Position numbers and translations under genes: made by a program | Shown: piece after piece, positions 25,561-32,955 of the stretch | Numbering within the stretch: position 1 is the first letter of the stretch | Layout of the letters: each line of letters begins with the position of its first letter | The notes under the pieces: model-generated | What the model saw: only the letters and a program-made list of their open reading frames with translations | Database searches by the model: none | What the model was told of the DNA's origin: nothing | Assembly (NCBI RefSeq): GCF_018141545.1 | Contig: NZ_CP064358.1 | Location: forward strand, 1-46,598 | Origin: Miltoncostaea oceani | Lineage (GTDB): Bacteria > Actinomycetota > Thermoleophilia > Miltoncostaeales > Miltoncostaeaceae | Direction: 5' to 3' | Length of the DNA stretch: 46,598 nt

Positions 25561-26327
25561 CCGGCCCCACCCCCCTCGCGGGGACCGCGGCGATCGTGAC
25601 GGGCGCCTCCGCCGGGTTGGGGGAGATCATGGCCCGCGGCCTCGCCGGCGCCGGCTGCGCCGTCCTGATCGCCGCCCGCCGGGTCGACCGCCTCCGGGCC
25701 GTCGCCGACGCGATCACCGAGGAGGGTGGGCGGGTGGTCGCGCACCCCGCCGACCTTCGCGACCCCGGCCACGCCCGGGACCTCGTCGACGCCGCCGTCG
25801 CGGAGTTCGGACGCCTCGACGGGGTCGTCCTGAACGCGGCGACGGCGACCGTCGCCCCCGCCGAGGCGGAGGACCCCGCGGCGTTCGCGGACGTGATGGC
25901 CGTGAACGTCAGCGCCCAGGCGGCCCTCGCCGGCGCCGCGGCCCGGGTGATGATCGACGCGGGACGGGGCGGGTGGATGGTCCTGATGAGCTCCATCCTC
26001 GGCCGGAAGGCGGCGACGGGTCCCGGTGTCGCCGCCTACGTCGCGTCGAAGATCGCGGTGGAGGGCCTCACCCGTGAACTCGCCCGCCAGTGGGCGCCGC
26101 ACGGGATCCGGGTGAACGCGTTGGCGCCCGGCTACTTCCCCACCGAGATGAACGCCCCCATGACCGCCGACCCCGGCCGGCGGGAGGCGCTCCTCGCCCG
26201 CACGCCGATGGGGCGCAGCGGGGAACCCGCCGACCTGACGGGGCCGCTGCTGTTCCTCGCCTCCGACGCGTCGCGGTTCGTCACCGGCCACACCCTCCCC
26301 GTCGACGGGGGGATGTCCTGCTGGTGA
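25557..26327 (+). CDS. SDR-family oxidoreductase
   Basis: 256-aa short-chain dehydrogenase: TGASAGLG cofactor loop, NAA in place of NAG (VVLNAATATV), catalytic Ser in LMSSILG, YVASK with Tyr and Lys, and FVTGHTLPVDGGM at the end. Gluconate 5-dehydrogenase or FabG-like; substrate unknown. GTG 25557 overlaps the sirtuin-like gene's stop, making the methyltransferase-MFS-sirtuin-SDR run one dense cluster. Confidence 0.9.
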   Translation: MTGPTPLAGTAAIVTGASAGLGEIMARGLAGAGCAVLIAARRVDRLRAVADAITEEGGRVVAHPADLRDPGHARDLVDAAVAEFGRLDGVVLNAATATVAPAEAEDPAAFADVMAVNVSAQAALAGAAARVMIDAGRGGWMVLMSSILGRKAATGPGVAAYVASKIAVEGLTRELARQWAPHGIRVNALAPGYFPTEMNAPMTADPGRREALLARTPMGRSGEPADLTGPLLFLASDASRFVTGHTLPVDGGMSCW

Positions 26328-26349
26328 CCCGCCGCCCCGTGGCGGCGGG
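26328..26349. terminator. 9-bp bidirectional hairpin terminator
   Basis: CCCGCCGCC (26328-26336) pairs perfectly with 26341-26349 over a 4-nt loop, between convergent genes. Confidence 0.7.
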
Positions 26350-26361
26350 CCACGGAGCGGG

Positions 26362-26790
26362 CTAGGAGGGCTGCGCCTCCGCGGCGGCGGCGGCGTCGGT
26401 GTCGACCACGAACTTCTGCGAGTAGTAGATGTCGCCCTCGTGGCCGAGCTTCATCCGGCGGAGCGTCGCCTTGACGCGGGTCCCGACGGTGACGTCCTCG
26501 GGGGCGACCCCGACGACGGGGGCGGGCATCGCGACGCCCTCGTCCATGGTGATGTGCCCGACGACGTACGGCTCCTGGCCGAGGAAGTCACGTGGCGGGT
26601 AGTAGACCACCGTGTAGTTGGAGAGCTCGCCCTTGCCGGAGAGCTCCTCCTCGACGAGGGTGTCCGACCCGCAGTAGTAGCAGTGGTGGTGCTCCCACCA
26701 CGGGCTGAGGTGGCCGTTCGCGCAGCGCATGGCGTAGAGCCGCAGCTTCGGGGGGCCGAGGCGGGAGAACTCGATCGCGGAGACCGTCAC
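26362..26790 (-). CDS. DUF35 OB-fold protein with zinc ribbon, thiolase partner
   Basis: 142-aa acyl-CoA-associated DUF35 protein: an N-terminal rubredoxin-like zinc ribbon (C23 and H27, then C37 and C40 in HCYYCG) and a C-terminal OB fold (YTVVYYPPRDFLGQEPYVVG, VGTRVKATL). In archaeal HMG-CoA formation and in steroid side-chain cleavage such proteins bind tightly to a thiolase-type enzyme and help hold the acyl-CoA. The upstream thiolase gene ends 3 nt before this GTG, so the two should form a pair. Last gene of the six-gene operon. Confidence 0.87.
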   Translation of the reverse strand: MTVSAIEFSRLGPPKLRLYAMRCANGHLSPWWEHHHCYYCGSDTLVEEELSGKGELSNYTVVYYPPRDFLGQEPYVVGHITMDEGVAMPAPVVGVAPEDVTVGTRVKATLRRMKLGHEGDIYYSQKFVVDTDAAAAAEAQPS

Positions 26791-26793
26791 GGG

Positions 26794-27963
26794 CTAGCCC
26801 TCCAGGCGCTGGTAGACGTGGATCGCGCCGACGGCACCCGGGCCGCCACGGCACGCGGAGACGCCGATCGCGGCGTCGGCGCGCTGCATGTCCTTCGGGG
26901 CGGTGCCGCGGAGCTGCTCGACGATGTCGACCGCCTGCGTCGCCCCCGTCGCGCCGAGGGGGTGGCCCTTGCAGAGCAGGCCGCCGGAGAGGTTCACCCC
27001 GACCTTCCCGTCGATCCAGGTGGAGCCGTCGGCGGCGCCCTGCCAGCCCTTGCCCTTCTCCGCGAAGCCGAGGCCCTCGATGCCGAGGGGCTCCTGGATC
27101 GCGAAGGAGTTGTAGATCTCGGCGACGTCGACGTCGTCGGCGGTGATCCCCGCCATCGCGTACGCCCGCTGGGCGGGTTCCGCGAAGAGGCGGTGGGCGT
27201 CGTCGAGGGTGTCCGTCGCGGCGTACCACGTGCCCGTCGCCATCTGGCTGGCGGTGACGTACACCTGCGGCTTGTCGGGCTGGTCGCGGAGGATCTCCTC
27301 GCGGCACAGCACCAGCGCCGAGCTTGCGTCGGTCATGGGGCAGACCTCGTAGAGCTTCAGGGGGTCGGCGACCTTCGCGGACCGCATGACCTCCTCCACC
27401 GTGCACTCGAAGCGCAGGTGGGCGAACGGGTTGCGAGCCCCGTAGTGGTGGTTCTTGACCGAGGTGTGGGCGAGGTCCTCCTCGGTCAGGCCGTACGTCT
27501 GCATGTACTTGCGGGCCGTCAACGCCACCCCGGAGGGGAACGTCAACCCGGAGAAGTACTCCTCCTTCGAGTCGGCGGCCTGGGCGATGATCGACGTGCC
27601 CTCGACGGTGGCGAGGTCGTTCATCTTCTCGACGCCGAGGACCATGACGGTGTCGTAGAGGCCGGAGAGGATCGCGACGCAGCCGAGGTGCAGGGCCCAG
27701 GCGCCGGTGCCGCAGGCGGCCTCGACGCGGACGGAGCCGGCGGGGACGACGCCGAGGTGGTGGGCGACCATCAGGCCCGTCGAGTTCTCGTAGTTGAACC
27801 CGACCGAGCCGACGTTGCCGACGTACAGCGACTGGATGTCCGACGGCTCGACGCCGGCGTCGGCCATCGCGGCCCGGCCCGACTCGACCGCGAGGTCGCG
27901 CAACGACTTGCCGTGCTGGATCTTGTGGGGGGTCTTCCCGATCCCGAGAACGCCGACGCGCAT
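26794..27963 (-). CDS. Thiolase (acetyl-CoA acetyltransferase/SCP2 type), residues intact
   Basis: 389-aa thiolase. Nucleophile C84 in VEAACGTGAWAL, H334 in CKGHPLGATG, and second catalytic C371 in VSACRGGPGAVG are all present, so it should condense or cleave acyl-CoAs. The NxSGG loop (VNLSGGLLCKG) is typical. ATG 27963 is chosen over the adjoining GTG 27966 because AAGGAGG ends 4 nt before the ATG and only 1 nt before the GTG. Next to an HMGCS-like gene and a DUF35 gene, an arrangement like the archaeal thiolase-DUF35-HMGCS complex. Confidence 0.9.
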   Translation of the reverse strand: MRVGVLGIGKTPHKIQHGKSLRDLAVESGRAAMADAGVEPSDIQSLYVGNVGSVGFNYENSTGLMVAHHLGVVPAGSVRVEAACGTGAWALHLGCVAILSGLYDTVMVLGVEKMNDLATVEGTSIIAQAADSKEEYFSGLTFPSGVALTARKYMQTYGLTEEDLAHTSVKNHHYGARNPFAHLRFECTVEEVMRSAKVADPLKLYEVCPMTDASSALVLCREEILRDQPDKPQVYVTASQMATGTWYAATDTLDDAHRLFAEPAQRAYAMAGITADDVDVAEIYNSFAIQEPLGIEGLGFAEKGKGWQGAADGSTWIDGKVGVNLSGGLLCKGHPLGATGATQAVDIVEQLRGTAPKDMQRADAAIGVSACRGGPGAVGAIHVYQRLEG

Positions 27964-27972
27964 CACGCCTCC

Positions 27973-28959
27973 TTAGTGCGGTTCGGCCTGGCGGCCGCGG
28001 GTCCAACGGTAGTACGTCGACAGGTCGATCGCCTCGCCCGGGATCTGCTCCGCCGTGCCCGCCGGGGCGGGGGTGCCGGTGACCTCGATCTCCTGCGCGA
28101 TCGCCTCGCCGCCGCCGTAGCCGAGGGCGATGAGGTGGTCACCCGCCGAGGCCCGGTCGAGGCCGAGGGCGAGGGCGACGCCGACGGAGGCGGCGCCGAG
28201 GTTGCCGATCTCCCCGACGAAGCTGGTGTGCTCCAGCTGCTCCGCCGAGACCCCCGACTTGCCGAGGCCCTTCAGGGTCGCGGGGTGGGGCTGGCTCGCG
28301 GCGACGGCCGTGTACCCGGAGGTGGGCCGCTCCGTGATCCGCTCGAGGCCCGCCAGGGCCTCCTTCGTCGTCGCCCCGTAGGCGTCGAACAGCACCTCGA
28401 GGCGGTACCGCGCCTCGGGTTCGGTGCCGAGGCGCCACACGTCGTAGACCTCACGCGACGCGCGGGCGGTCGCGCCGAGGCGGGCGACGCCGCCGGACGC
28501 GCCGACGAGGAACGCCGTCGCGGCCCCGGCGGAGAGGGTGTCGCAGACGCGGTCCTCGTAGGAGACCAGGTGGTCCGCGGCCACGACCAGCGCCGGCGGG
28601 TTGCCCTCACCGGCGAGGGCGCCGGCGATCTCCAGGGCGTCGAGGAGGGACCCCGAGTGGCCGCCGACGTCGATCGGCAGGACGCCGTCGAGGCCGAGGG
28701 TCCGCGCGAGGGTCGCCGACAGCTTGCGCAACCCGAAGGGCGGCGACTGGCTGACGGTGATGACGACCCCCGGTGCCTCCGCCCCGGCGAGCGCCGCGAC
28801 GGAGGCCTCGTAGGCCATCGTGAGGGTGTCCTCGTCGAGCGCCGGGGTGCACAGCGCCTTGGAGCGCGGGCGGCCCGGGCGGCCGAAGAAGGACTGGATC
28901 TCCTTGAGGGGGGCCCGGTAACGGGGCAGGTACGCCCCGTACCGGAGGATGTCCGCCAC
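27973..28959 (-). CDS. HMG-CoA synthase/KAS III-like protein without the usual cysteine
   Basis: 328-aa thiolase-fold protein resembling archaeal-type HMG-CoA synthase: ILRYGAYLPRYR at the start, LDEDTLTMAYEA, AGAATAFLVG, EIGNLGAASVGVAL with the conserved Asn, and IALGYGGGEAI near the end. Where the acyl-accepting Cys normally sits, the sequence is DVGGHSGS (97-104), with His or Ser instead. Claisen condensation by the classical route is therefore unlikely. It may be a structural partner of the adjacent thiolase/DUF35 or use another mechanism. Starts at GTG 28959, 2 nt after the ligase gene stop. Confidence 0.78.
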   Translation of the reverse strand: MADILRYGAYLPRYRAPLKEIQSFFGRPGRPRSKALCTPALDEDTLTMAYEASVAALAGAEAPGVVITVSQSPPFGLRKLSATLARTLGLDGVLPIDVGGHSGSLLDALEIAGALAGEGNPPALVVAADHLVSYEDRVCDTLSAGAATAFLVGASGGVARLGATARASREVYDVWRLGTEPEARYRLEVLFDAYGATTKEALAGLERITERPTSGYTAVAASQPHPATLKGLGKSGVSAEQLEHTSFVGEIGNLGAASVGVALALGLDRASAGDHLIALGYGGGEAIAQEIEVTGTPAPAGTAEQIPGEAIDLSTYYRWTRGRQAEPH

Positions 28960-28961
28960 CG

Positions 28962-30620
28962 CTAGCGCTTGATCGTGATGCCGGCGGCCTCACGGTCGAA
29001 CGTGTCGGCGGTGATGCCCTCATCACGCAGCTTCACCTTCTGCACCCGCTCGGTCGGCGTCTTGGGGAGCTCGGGGACGAACCGGATGTAGCGGGGCACC
29101 ATGAAGTACGGCATCCGCTCCGCCATCCAGTGGGTGTACTCGATCGGGTCGGGGGCCTCCCCCTCGGGGATGCAGACGATCATGATCTCGTCCTCGCTGG
29201 AGGCACCCTCACCGGCCTTCACGCCGATCGCGGCGGCCTCCTTGATGTTCGGGTGGTCCGAGGCCTGACGCTCGACCTCCATCGAGGAGACGTTCTCGCC
29301 ACGGCGCCGGATGTAGTCCTTCACCCGGTCCATGAAGTAGAAGTACCCCTCCTCGTCCATGCGGCCGAGGTCGCCGGTGTGGAGCTTCAGGTTCCGGAAG
29401 TCCTCGGCGGTCTTCTCCGGCATGCCGTAGTAGGCGCGCATCACGATGTTCGGGATCTTCATGTCCACCACGATCTCCCCCGGCGTGTTCGGGGGCAGCG
29501 GCCGGTCGGTGCCGGGCTCCACGATCGTCACCTCATACCCGGGGTTCGCCTTGCCCATCGACCCCGCGACAGCCGGCTTGGTCGGGTCCATGTAGGTCGC
29601 CATGCCGGTCTCGGTGAGGCCGTAGCCCTCGATGAACTTGACGCCGAACCGCTCCTGGAACTCGTTGTAGATGTCCTTCGGGGCCGGTGCCGCGAAGCAC
29701 GTGTGGACCTTGTGGGCGCGGTCCAGGTCCGACGGCGGGATGTTCCAGATGAAGTACGACACCGCCCCGATCGAGTTGAAGACCGTCGCCTCGGCGTCCT
29801 TGATCTGCTGCCAGAACTTGCTGGAGGAAAAGCGCTCCACATAGGCGACCCGGCCGCCGGCGACAAGCGCCGGGTACCCCGACAGGACCTGGGCGTTGGA
29901 GTGGAACAACGGCAGACAACTGAAGAACGTGTCCTCCGCCAGGGACTCCACCGTCTTGCCGGCCGTCGCCGACACCACCTCCAACAGGCCACGCGCCGAG
30001 AAGTAGTCGGCGGCGTTCTGCTTGATGACACCCTTCGAGCGGCCCGTCGTGCCGGAGGTGAACATGATCCGGGCGTCATCGGTCCAGCTGTAGGTGATCC
30101 CATCCGGCTCACCGTCAGAGCCCTCCATCAACGCCTCGAGGGGCTCCCACTTCAGCGACGGGTCCGGGCCCTCCTGGTTGCCCGTCCTCATCACGATCAC
30201 GTGCTCCAGGAGGGGGAGCTCGCCCTTGATGAGGTCGAGGCGGTCCAGGTACAGGTCCGAGATCACCAGCTTCTTGGCCTCGACGAGGTTGATCGTCCAG
30301 GACAGGAAATCACCCTTGTAGGCGGTGTTGATCGAGCTCATCACCGCACCCGCCTTGAGGATCCCGAACCACACCGGGATGAACTCCTCACAGTTCGGGA
30401 GCATCACGCTCACCGACTCACCCGGCTGCACGCCACGGGCGACCAACGAGTTGGCGATCCGGTTGGCGCGGGCGTTCACCTCGCCGTAGCTCACCCACGG
30501 GTTGTCGGCGAACTTGAGGTAGTCCCGGTCCGGCGTCTCGCTCGCCCGCGTCTTCAGGACCTCGGCCAGGACCCACTTGGTGGGATCCTCCCGCGCATAC
30601 CAGTCACTCCACTCGCCCAT
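28962..30620 (-). CDS. AMP-forming acyl-CoA synthetase/ligase
   Basis: 552-aa ANL-superfamily enzyme activating a carboxylic acid to its CoA thioester through an acyl-adenylate. Motifs: FTSGTTGRSKGV (P-loop), EGYGLTETG, HTGDLGRMDEEGYFYFMDR with the adenylate-binding Asp, YIRRRGENVS hinge, and the C-terminal catalytic Lys probably in ERVQKVKLRD. Closest in feel to CaiC or medium-chain ligases. ATG 30620 has GAGGAG close upstream. It would feed the thiolase/DUF35 enzymes encoded around it. Confidence 0.92.
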   Translation of the reverse strand: MGEWSDWYAREDPTKWVLAEVLKTRASETPDRDYLKFADNPWVSYGEVNARANRIANSLVARGVQPGESVSVMLPNCEEFIPVWFGILKAGAVMSSINTAYKGDFLSWTINLVEAKKLVISDLYLDRLDLIKGELPLLEHVIVMRTGNQEGPDPSLKWEPLEALMEGSDGEPDGITYSWTDDARIMFTSGTTGRSKGVIKQNAADYFSARGLLEVVSATAGKTVESLAEDTFFSCLPLFHSNAQVLSGYPALVAGGRVAYVERFSSSKFWQQIKDAEATVFNSIGAVSYFIWNIPPSDLDRAHKVHTCFAAPAPKDIYNEFQERFGVKFIEGYGLTETGMATYMDPTKPAVAGSMGKANPGYEVTIVEPGTDRPLPPNTPGEIVVDMKIPNIVMRAYYGMPEKTAEDFRNLKLHTGDLGRMDEEGYFYFMDRVKDYIRRRGENVSSMEVERQASDHPNIKEAAAIGVKAGEGASSEDEIMIVCIPEGEAPDPIEYTHWMAERMPYFMVPRYIRFVPELPKTPTERVQKVKLRDEGITADTFDREAAGITIKR

Positions 30621-30677
30621 GTCTCCTCGTTCCCCCTTGGATGCGTGTTGCGGTACCCGGGTGTGCCTCGCGCGCCC

Positions 30678-31118
30678 CTAGGCGGCGACGAACTTCGGCA
30701 GCGTGATCTCGTCGGTGACGTCGTGGAAGACCAGTCGGACCTTCATGCCGATCTTCACGTCGTCGGGGTCGATGGAGGGGTAGCCCTCCTCGTCCTTGAC
30801 GAGGTTCGACATGAGGCGCACGCCCTCGTCCAGGTCGATCAGCGCGACGGTGTGCGGCGGGTCGCCCTTGTAGGCCTTGCTCGGGCCGATGAAGTGCACC
30901 GAGTAGGTGTAGACGGTCCCGTTCCCCTTCGACTCGGTCCACTGGGTGGGCTCGAGCGTGCCGGGGACGAGGGCCCGGGGGTACCAGAACGGCTTCCCCT
31001 GGGCGTCGGTCGGCAGCAGGAAGGTGTGCTCGTGCATCGCCTTCCACCAGTGGTCCCCCTCGGGACGCATGTCGGGGAGGGGCTTGGTGTAGGCCGGCTT
31101 GGTGGTCTCGTCGCTCAT
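30678..31118 (-). CDS. DUF35 OB-fold protein without zinc cysteines
   Basis: 146-aa DUF35-type protein: N-terminal helix (PEGDHWWKAMHEH), a region aligned with the zinc ribbon but containing no Cys (FLLPTDAQGKPFWYPRALVPG), and an OB fold (GTVYTYSVHF, VALIDLDEGVRLMSNLV, IGMKVRLVFHDV). Loss of the zinc site contrasts with the second DUF35 at 26362. The upstream thiolase-like gene ends 17 nt before, and that partner also lacks catalytic cysteines, so the pair resembles Ltp2/DUF35-type lyases more than true thiolases. Shine-Dalgarno AAGGGGAG. Confidence 0.83.
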   Translation of the reverse strand: MSDETTKPAYTKPLPDMRPEGDHWWKAMHEHTFLLPTDAQGKPFWYPRALVPGTLEPTQWTESKGNGTVYTYSVHFIGPSKAYKGDPPHTVALIDLDEGVRLMSNLVKDEEGYPSIDPDDVKIGMKVRLVFHDVTDEITLPKFVAA

Positions 31119-31135
31119 TCTCGTCTCCCCTTGCC

Positions 31136-32365
31136 CTAGGCCGCCGACGGCGGTTCGCTCGACAGGACCAGCGCGCTCGTCGCGGCGAGGATGCCGCCCG
31201 AGCCCGTGGTGATGGCGAGCTTGGCGTTCGGCACCTGGTGGTCGCCGCCACCGCGTGCGGTGTCGTCGGCCTCGCCCCGCAGCTGCAGGGTCGCCTCGAC
31301 GATGTGGTGCATCGCGCCGAGGTGCGCCTGGCGGATCAGGCCGCCGTGGGTGTTCATGGGGAGGGCGGCGCCGAGCTTGGCGTTGCCCTCGAGCACCCAG
31401 TCACCGGCCTCGCCGGGACCGCAGACGCCGATGCCCTCGAGGGCGATGAGCGGGGTGAAGCTGAACGAGTCGTAGATCTCGGCGACGTCGAGGTCCTTGA
31501 CGGTGACGCCGGCGACCTCGAGGGCGCGGCGGCCGGCGCGGCCGAGGCCCTGGCGGACGCCGTCGACCGACTCGGCGGAGGTGATGTACTGGTGCGAGAA
31601 GCCCTCGCCGATGCCCGTGATGTAGACGGGCTTCGGGCGCATCGACTTGGCGCGGTCGGCGGTCGTCACGATGAACGCCGCGGCGCCGTCGGAGACCAGC
31701 GAGCAGTCCATCGCGTGGAACGGGGTGGCGATCCACCGGTCGTTCATGACGTCCTCGATGGTGACGACGTCGCGGAGCATCGCGTTCCACTTGAGCGCGG
31801 CGTGCTCGGACTGGGTCGCCACGACCGCGGCGAGCGCCTCCTGCGGCACGTTGTGCTCGTACATGTACCGCTGGGCGAGGAGGCCGTAGCCGCCGATGGT
31901 GGTGAGGCCGTAGGGGGCCTCGTAGGCGCCGTGGCTCATCTCGCGGGCCATGGCGATCATCCCGGAGGAGCTGATCCCCGACCGGGTGTTGTCACCACGG
32001 ACGCAGAGGACCGTCTCGGCGAGGCCGGCGTCGATGGCGAGGGCGGCCTGGACCGCCATCAGCGGCGCGGTGGCGCCACCGACGGCGACGGAGGCGAAGT
32101 AGCCCGGCTCCATCCCGAGGTAGTCGGCGAAGGTCGTCGCGTGCATCAGCGTCGACTCGACGAACGAGAACGCGGTGACCATCCCGTCGACGTCGCCGAG
32201 GGTGATGCCGGCGTCGTCCAGGGTGATCTTGGTGACCTCGGCGAGGAGCTGGAACGACCCGCGCCCCTCGAGCTTGCCCTGCTCGGTCTCCCCCACCCCG
32301 GCGATGACGATGCCCTTTCCGAGCATCCGTCGTGCTTCGCGCAGGTTGGGCGTGGCCTCGCTCAT
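31136..32365 (-). CDS. Thiolase-like protein lacking catalytic cysteines (SCP2/Ltp type)
   Basis: 409-aa thiolase-superfamily protein. The nucleophile position reads SVAVGGATAP (92-101), and the C-terminal CxG is replaced by TTGSGG, so neither catalytic Cys remains. The loop NTHGGLIRQAHLGAM keeps the His region. Related proteins (Ltp2 with a DUF35 partner) act as retro-aldolases on steroid side-chain CoA esters; a similar C-C lyase role here is inference. First gene of a six-gene minus-strand operon, with a good promoter and AGGAGG ahead of ATG 32365. Confidence 0.85.
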   Translation of the reverse strand: MSEATPNLREARRMLGKGIVIAGVGETEQGKLEGRGSFQLLAEVTKITLDDAGITLGDVDGMVTAFSFVESTLMHATTFADYLGMEPGYFASVAVGGATAPLMAVQAALAIDAGLAETVLCVRGDNTRSGISSSGMIAMAREMSHGAYEAPYGLTTIGGYGLLAQRYMYEHNVPQEALAAVVATQSEHAALKWNAMLRDVVTIEDVMNDRWIATPFHAMDCSLVSDGAAAFIVTTADRAKSMRPKPVYITGIGEGFSHQYITSAESVDGVRQGLGRAGRRALEVAGVTVKDLDVAEIYDSFSFTPLIALEGIGVCGPGEAGDWVLEGNAKLGAALPMNTHGGLIRQAHLGAMHHIVEATLQLRGEADDTARGGGDHQVPNAKLAITTGSGGILAATSALVLSSEPPSAA

Positions 32366-32401
32366 CCATCCTCCTCGTGGTCGCCTGAAAGGGCCAAACG
32401 G

Positions 32402-32422
32402 GGCCGTCGGCGGCCGACGGCC
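32402..32422 (-). promoter_or_regulatory. Perfect 9-bp hairpin in the operon leader
   Basis: GGCCGTCGG (32402-32410) pairs with 32414-32422 over a 3-nt loop, within the roughly 110-nt leader and about 40 nt before the thiolase-like start codon. It could attenuate or stabilise the mRNA. Confidence 0.4.
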
Positions 32423-32483
32423 GCTGAGGCGACCAGAGGCATCGCAGGGCCGAGACCAGGCCGGGTGGCCCGCACGGGTGCGA

Positions 32484-32513
32484 ACGCTACCAGTGTCACG
32501 AGCCGAGCGTCAA
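32484..32513 (-). promoter_or_regulatory. Promoter of the thiolase/DUF35 operon
   Basis: On the minus strand TTGACG (32513-32508), an 18-nt spacer and TAGCGT (32489-32484) form a good promoter. An A7 run (32538-32532) lies about 18-25 bp upstream of the -35 and may act as an UP element, striking in such GC-rich DNA. Confidence 0.6.
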
Positions 32514-32652
32514 GACGGCCGGAGGGGCGTTTTTTTCCTGCAAATTGGGCGTTTCAGGGCCCTTTCGGACGGTCGCCGGACCCCACGGCCCGCCCGCGTG
32601 CGCCTTGGTACGATCGCCCGGTCTTCGACCCCTTCCGGCAAGGAGCTCCACC

Positions 32653-32955
32653 CTGTCCGCCTCCGACCCCAACTACGACGCCGCGAACGACACCTACCGG
32701 CAGATCTACCGCGGCCACGACAACGCCTCCGCCGTGACGAACACGGAGGGTCTGACGGTCTTCTTCGACCCGGACACCAACGAGGTCCTCGGGTTCTCGA
32801 TCGCGTCCTTCTCCGCCTACTACGAGTCGCACAAGACCCCCGACGGCGAGTTCGAGGTGAACCTGCCGGCGAAGGTCCCGGCGAACCTCGAGGAGGAGAT
32901 GGACTTCGACGCCGAGGCGATCCGCTCGGGCGTCCGCATCGCCGAGTTCTACTAG
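32653..32955 (+). CDS. Small DUF2283-like protein, paralog 1, CTG start
   Basis: 100-aa acidic protein with NYDAANDTYRQIY at the start, then LTVFFDPDTNEVLGFSIASF and GEFEVNLPAKVP. The pattern (YDxxxDxxY, short strands, D..xxEVLGFSI) resembles the DUF2283 fold; function unknown. It is clearly paralogous to the protein at 34779. The start is CTG 32653: AAGGAG lies at 32640-32645, 7 nt upstream, and no ATG/GTG/TTG fits. A -10-like TACGAT at 32609-32614 gives a leader of about 30 nt. Its stop shares CTAG with the convergent acetolactate synthase gene. Confidence 0.78.
   Translation: MSASDPNYDAANDTYRQIYRGHDNASAVTNTEGLTVFFDPDTNEVLGFSIASFSAYYESHKTPDGEFEVNLPAKVPANLEEEMDFDAEAIRSGVRIAEFY

Noticed and set aside
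32526-32545. T7 run as an intrinsic terminator on the plus strand
   Set aside because: No stable hairpin precedes it and no plus-strand gene ends there; it fits better as an A-tract upstream of the minus-strand operon promoter.
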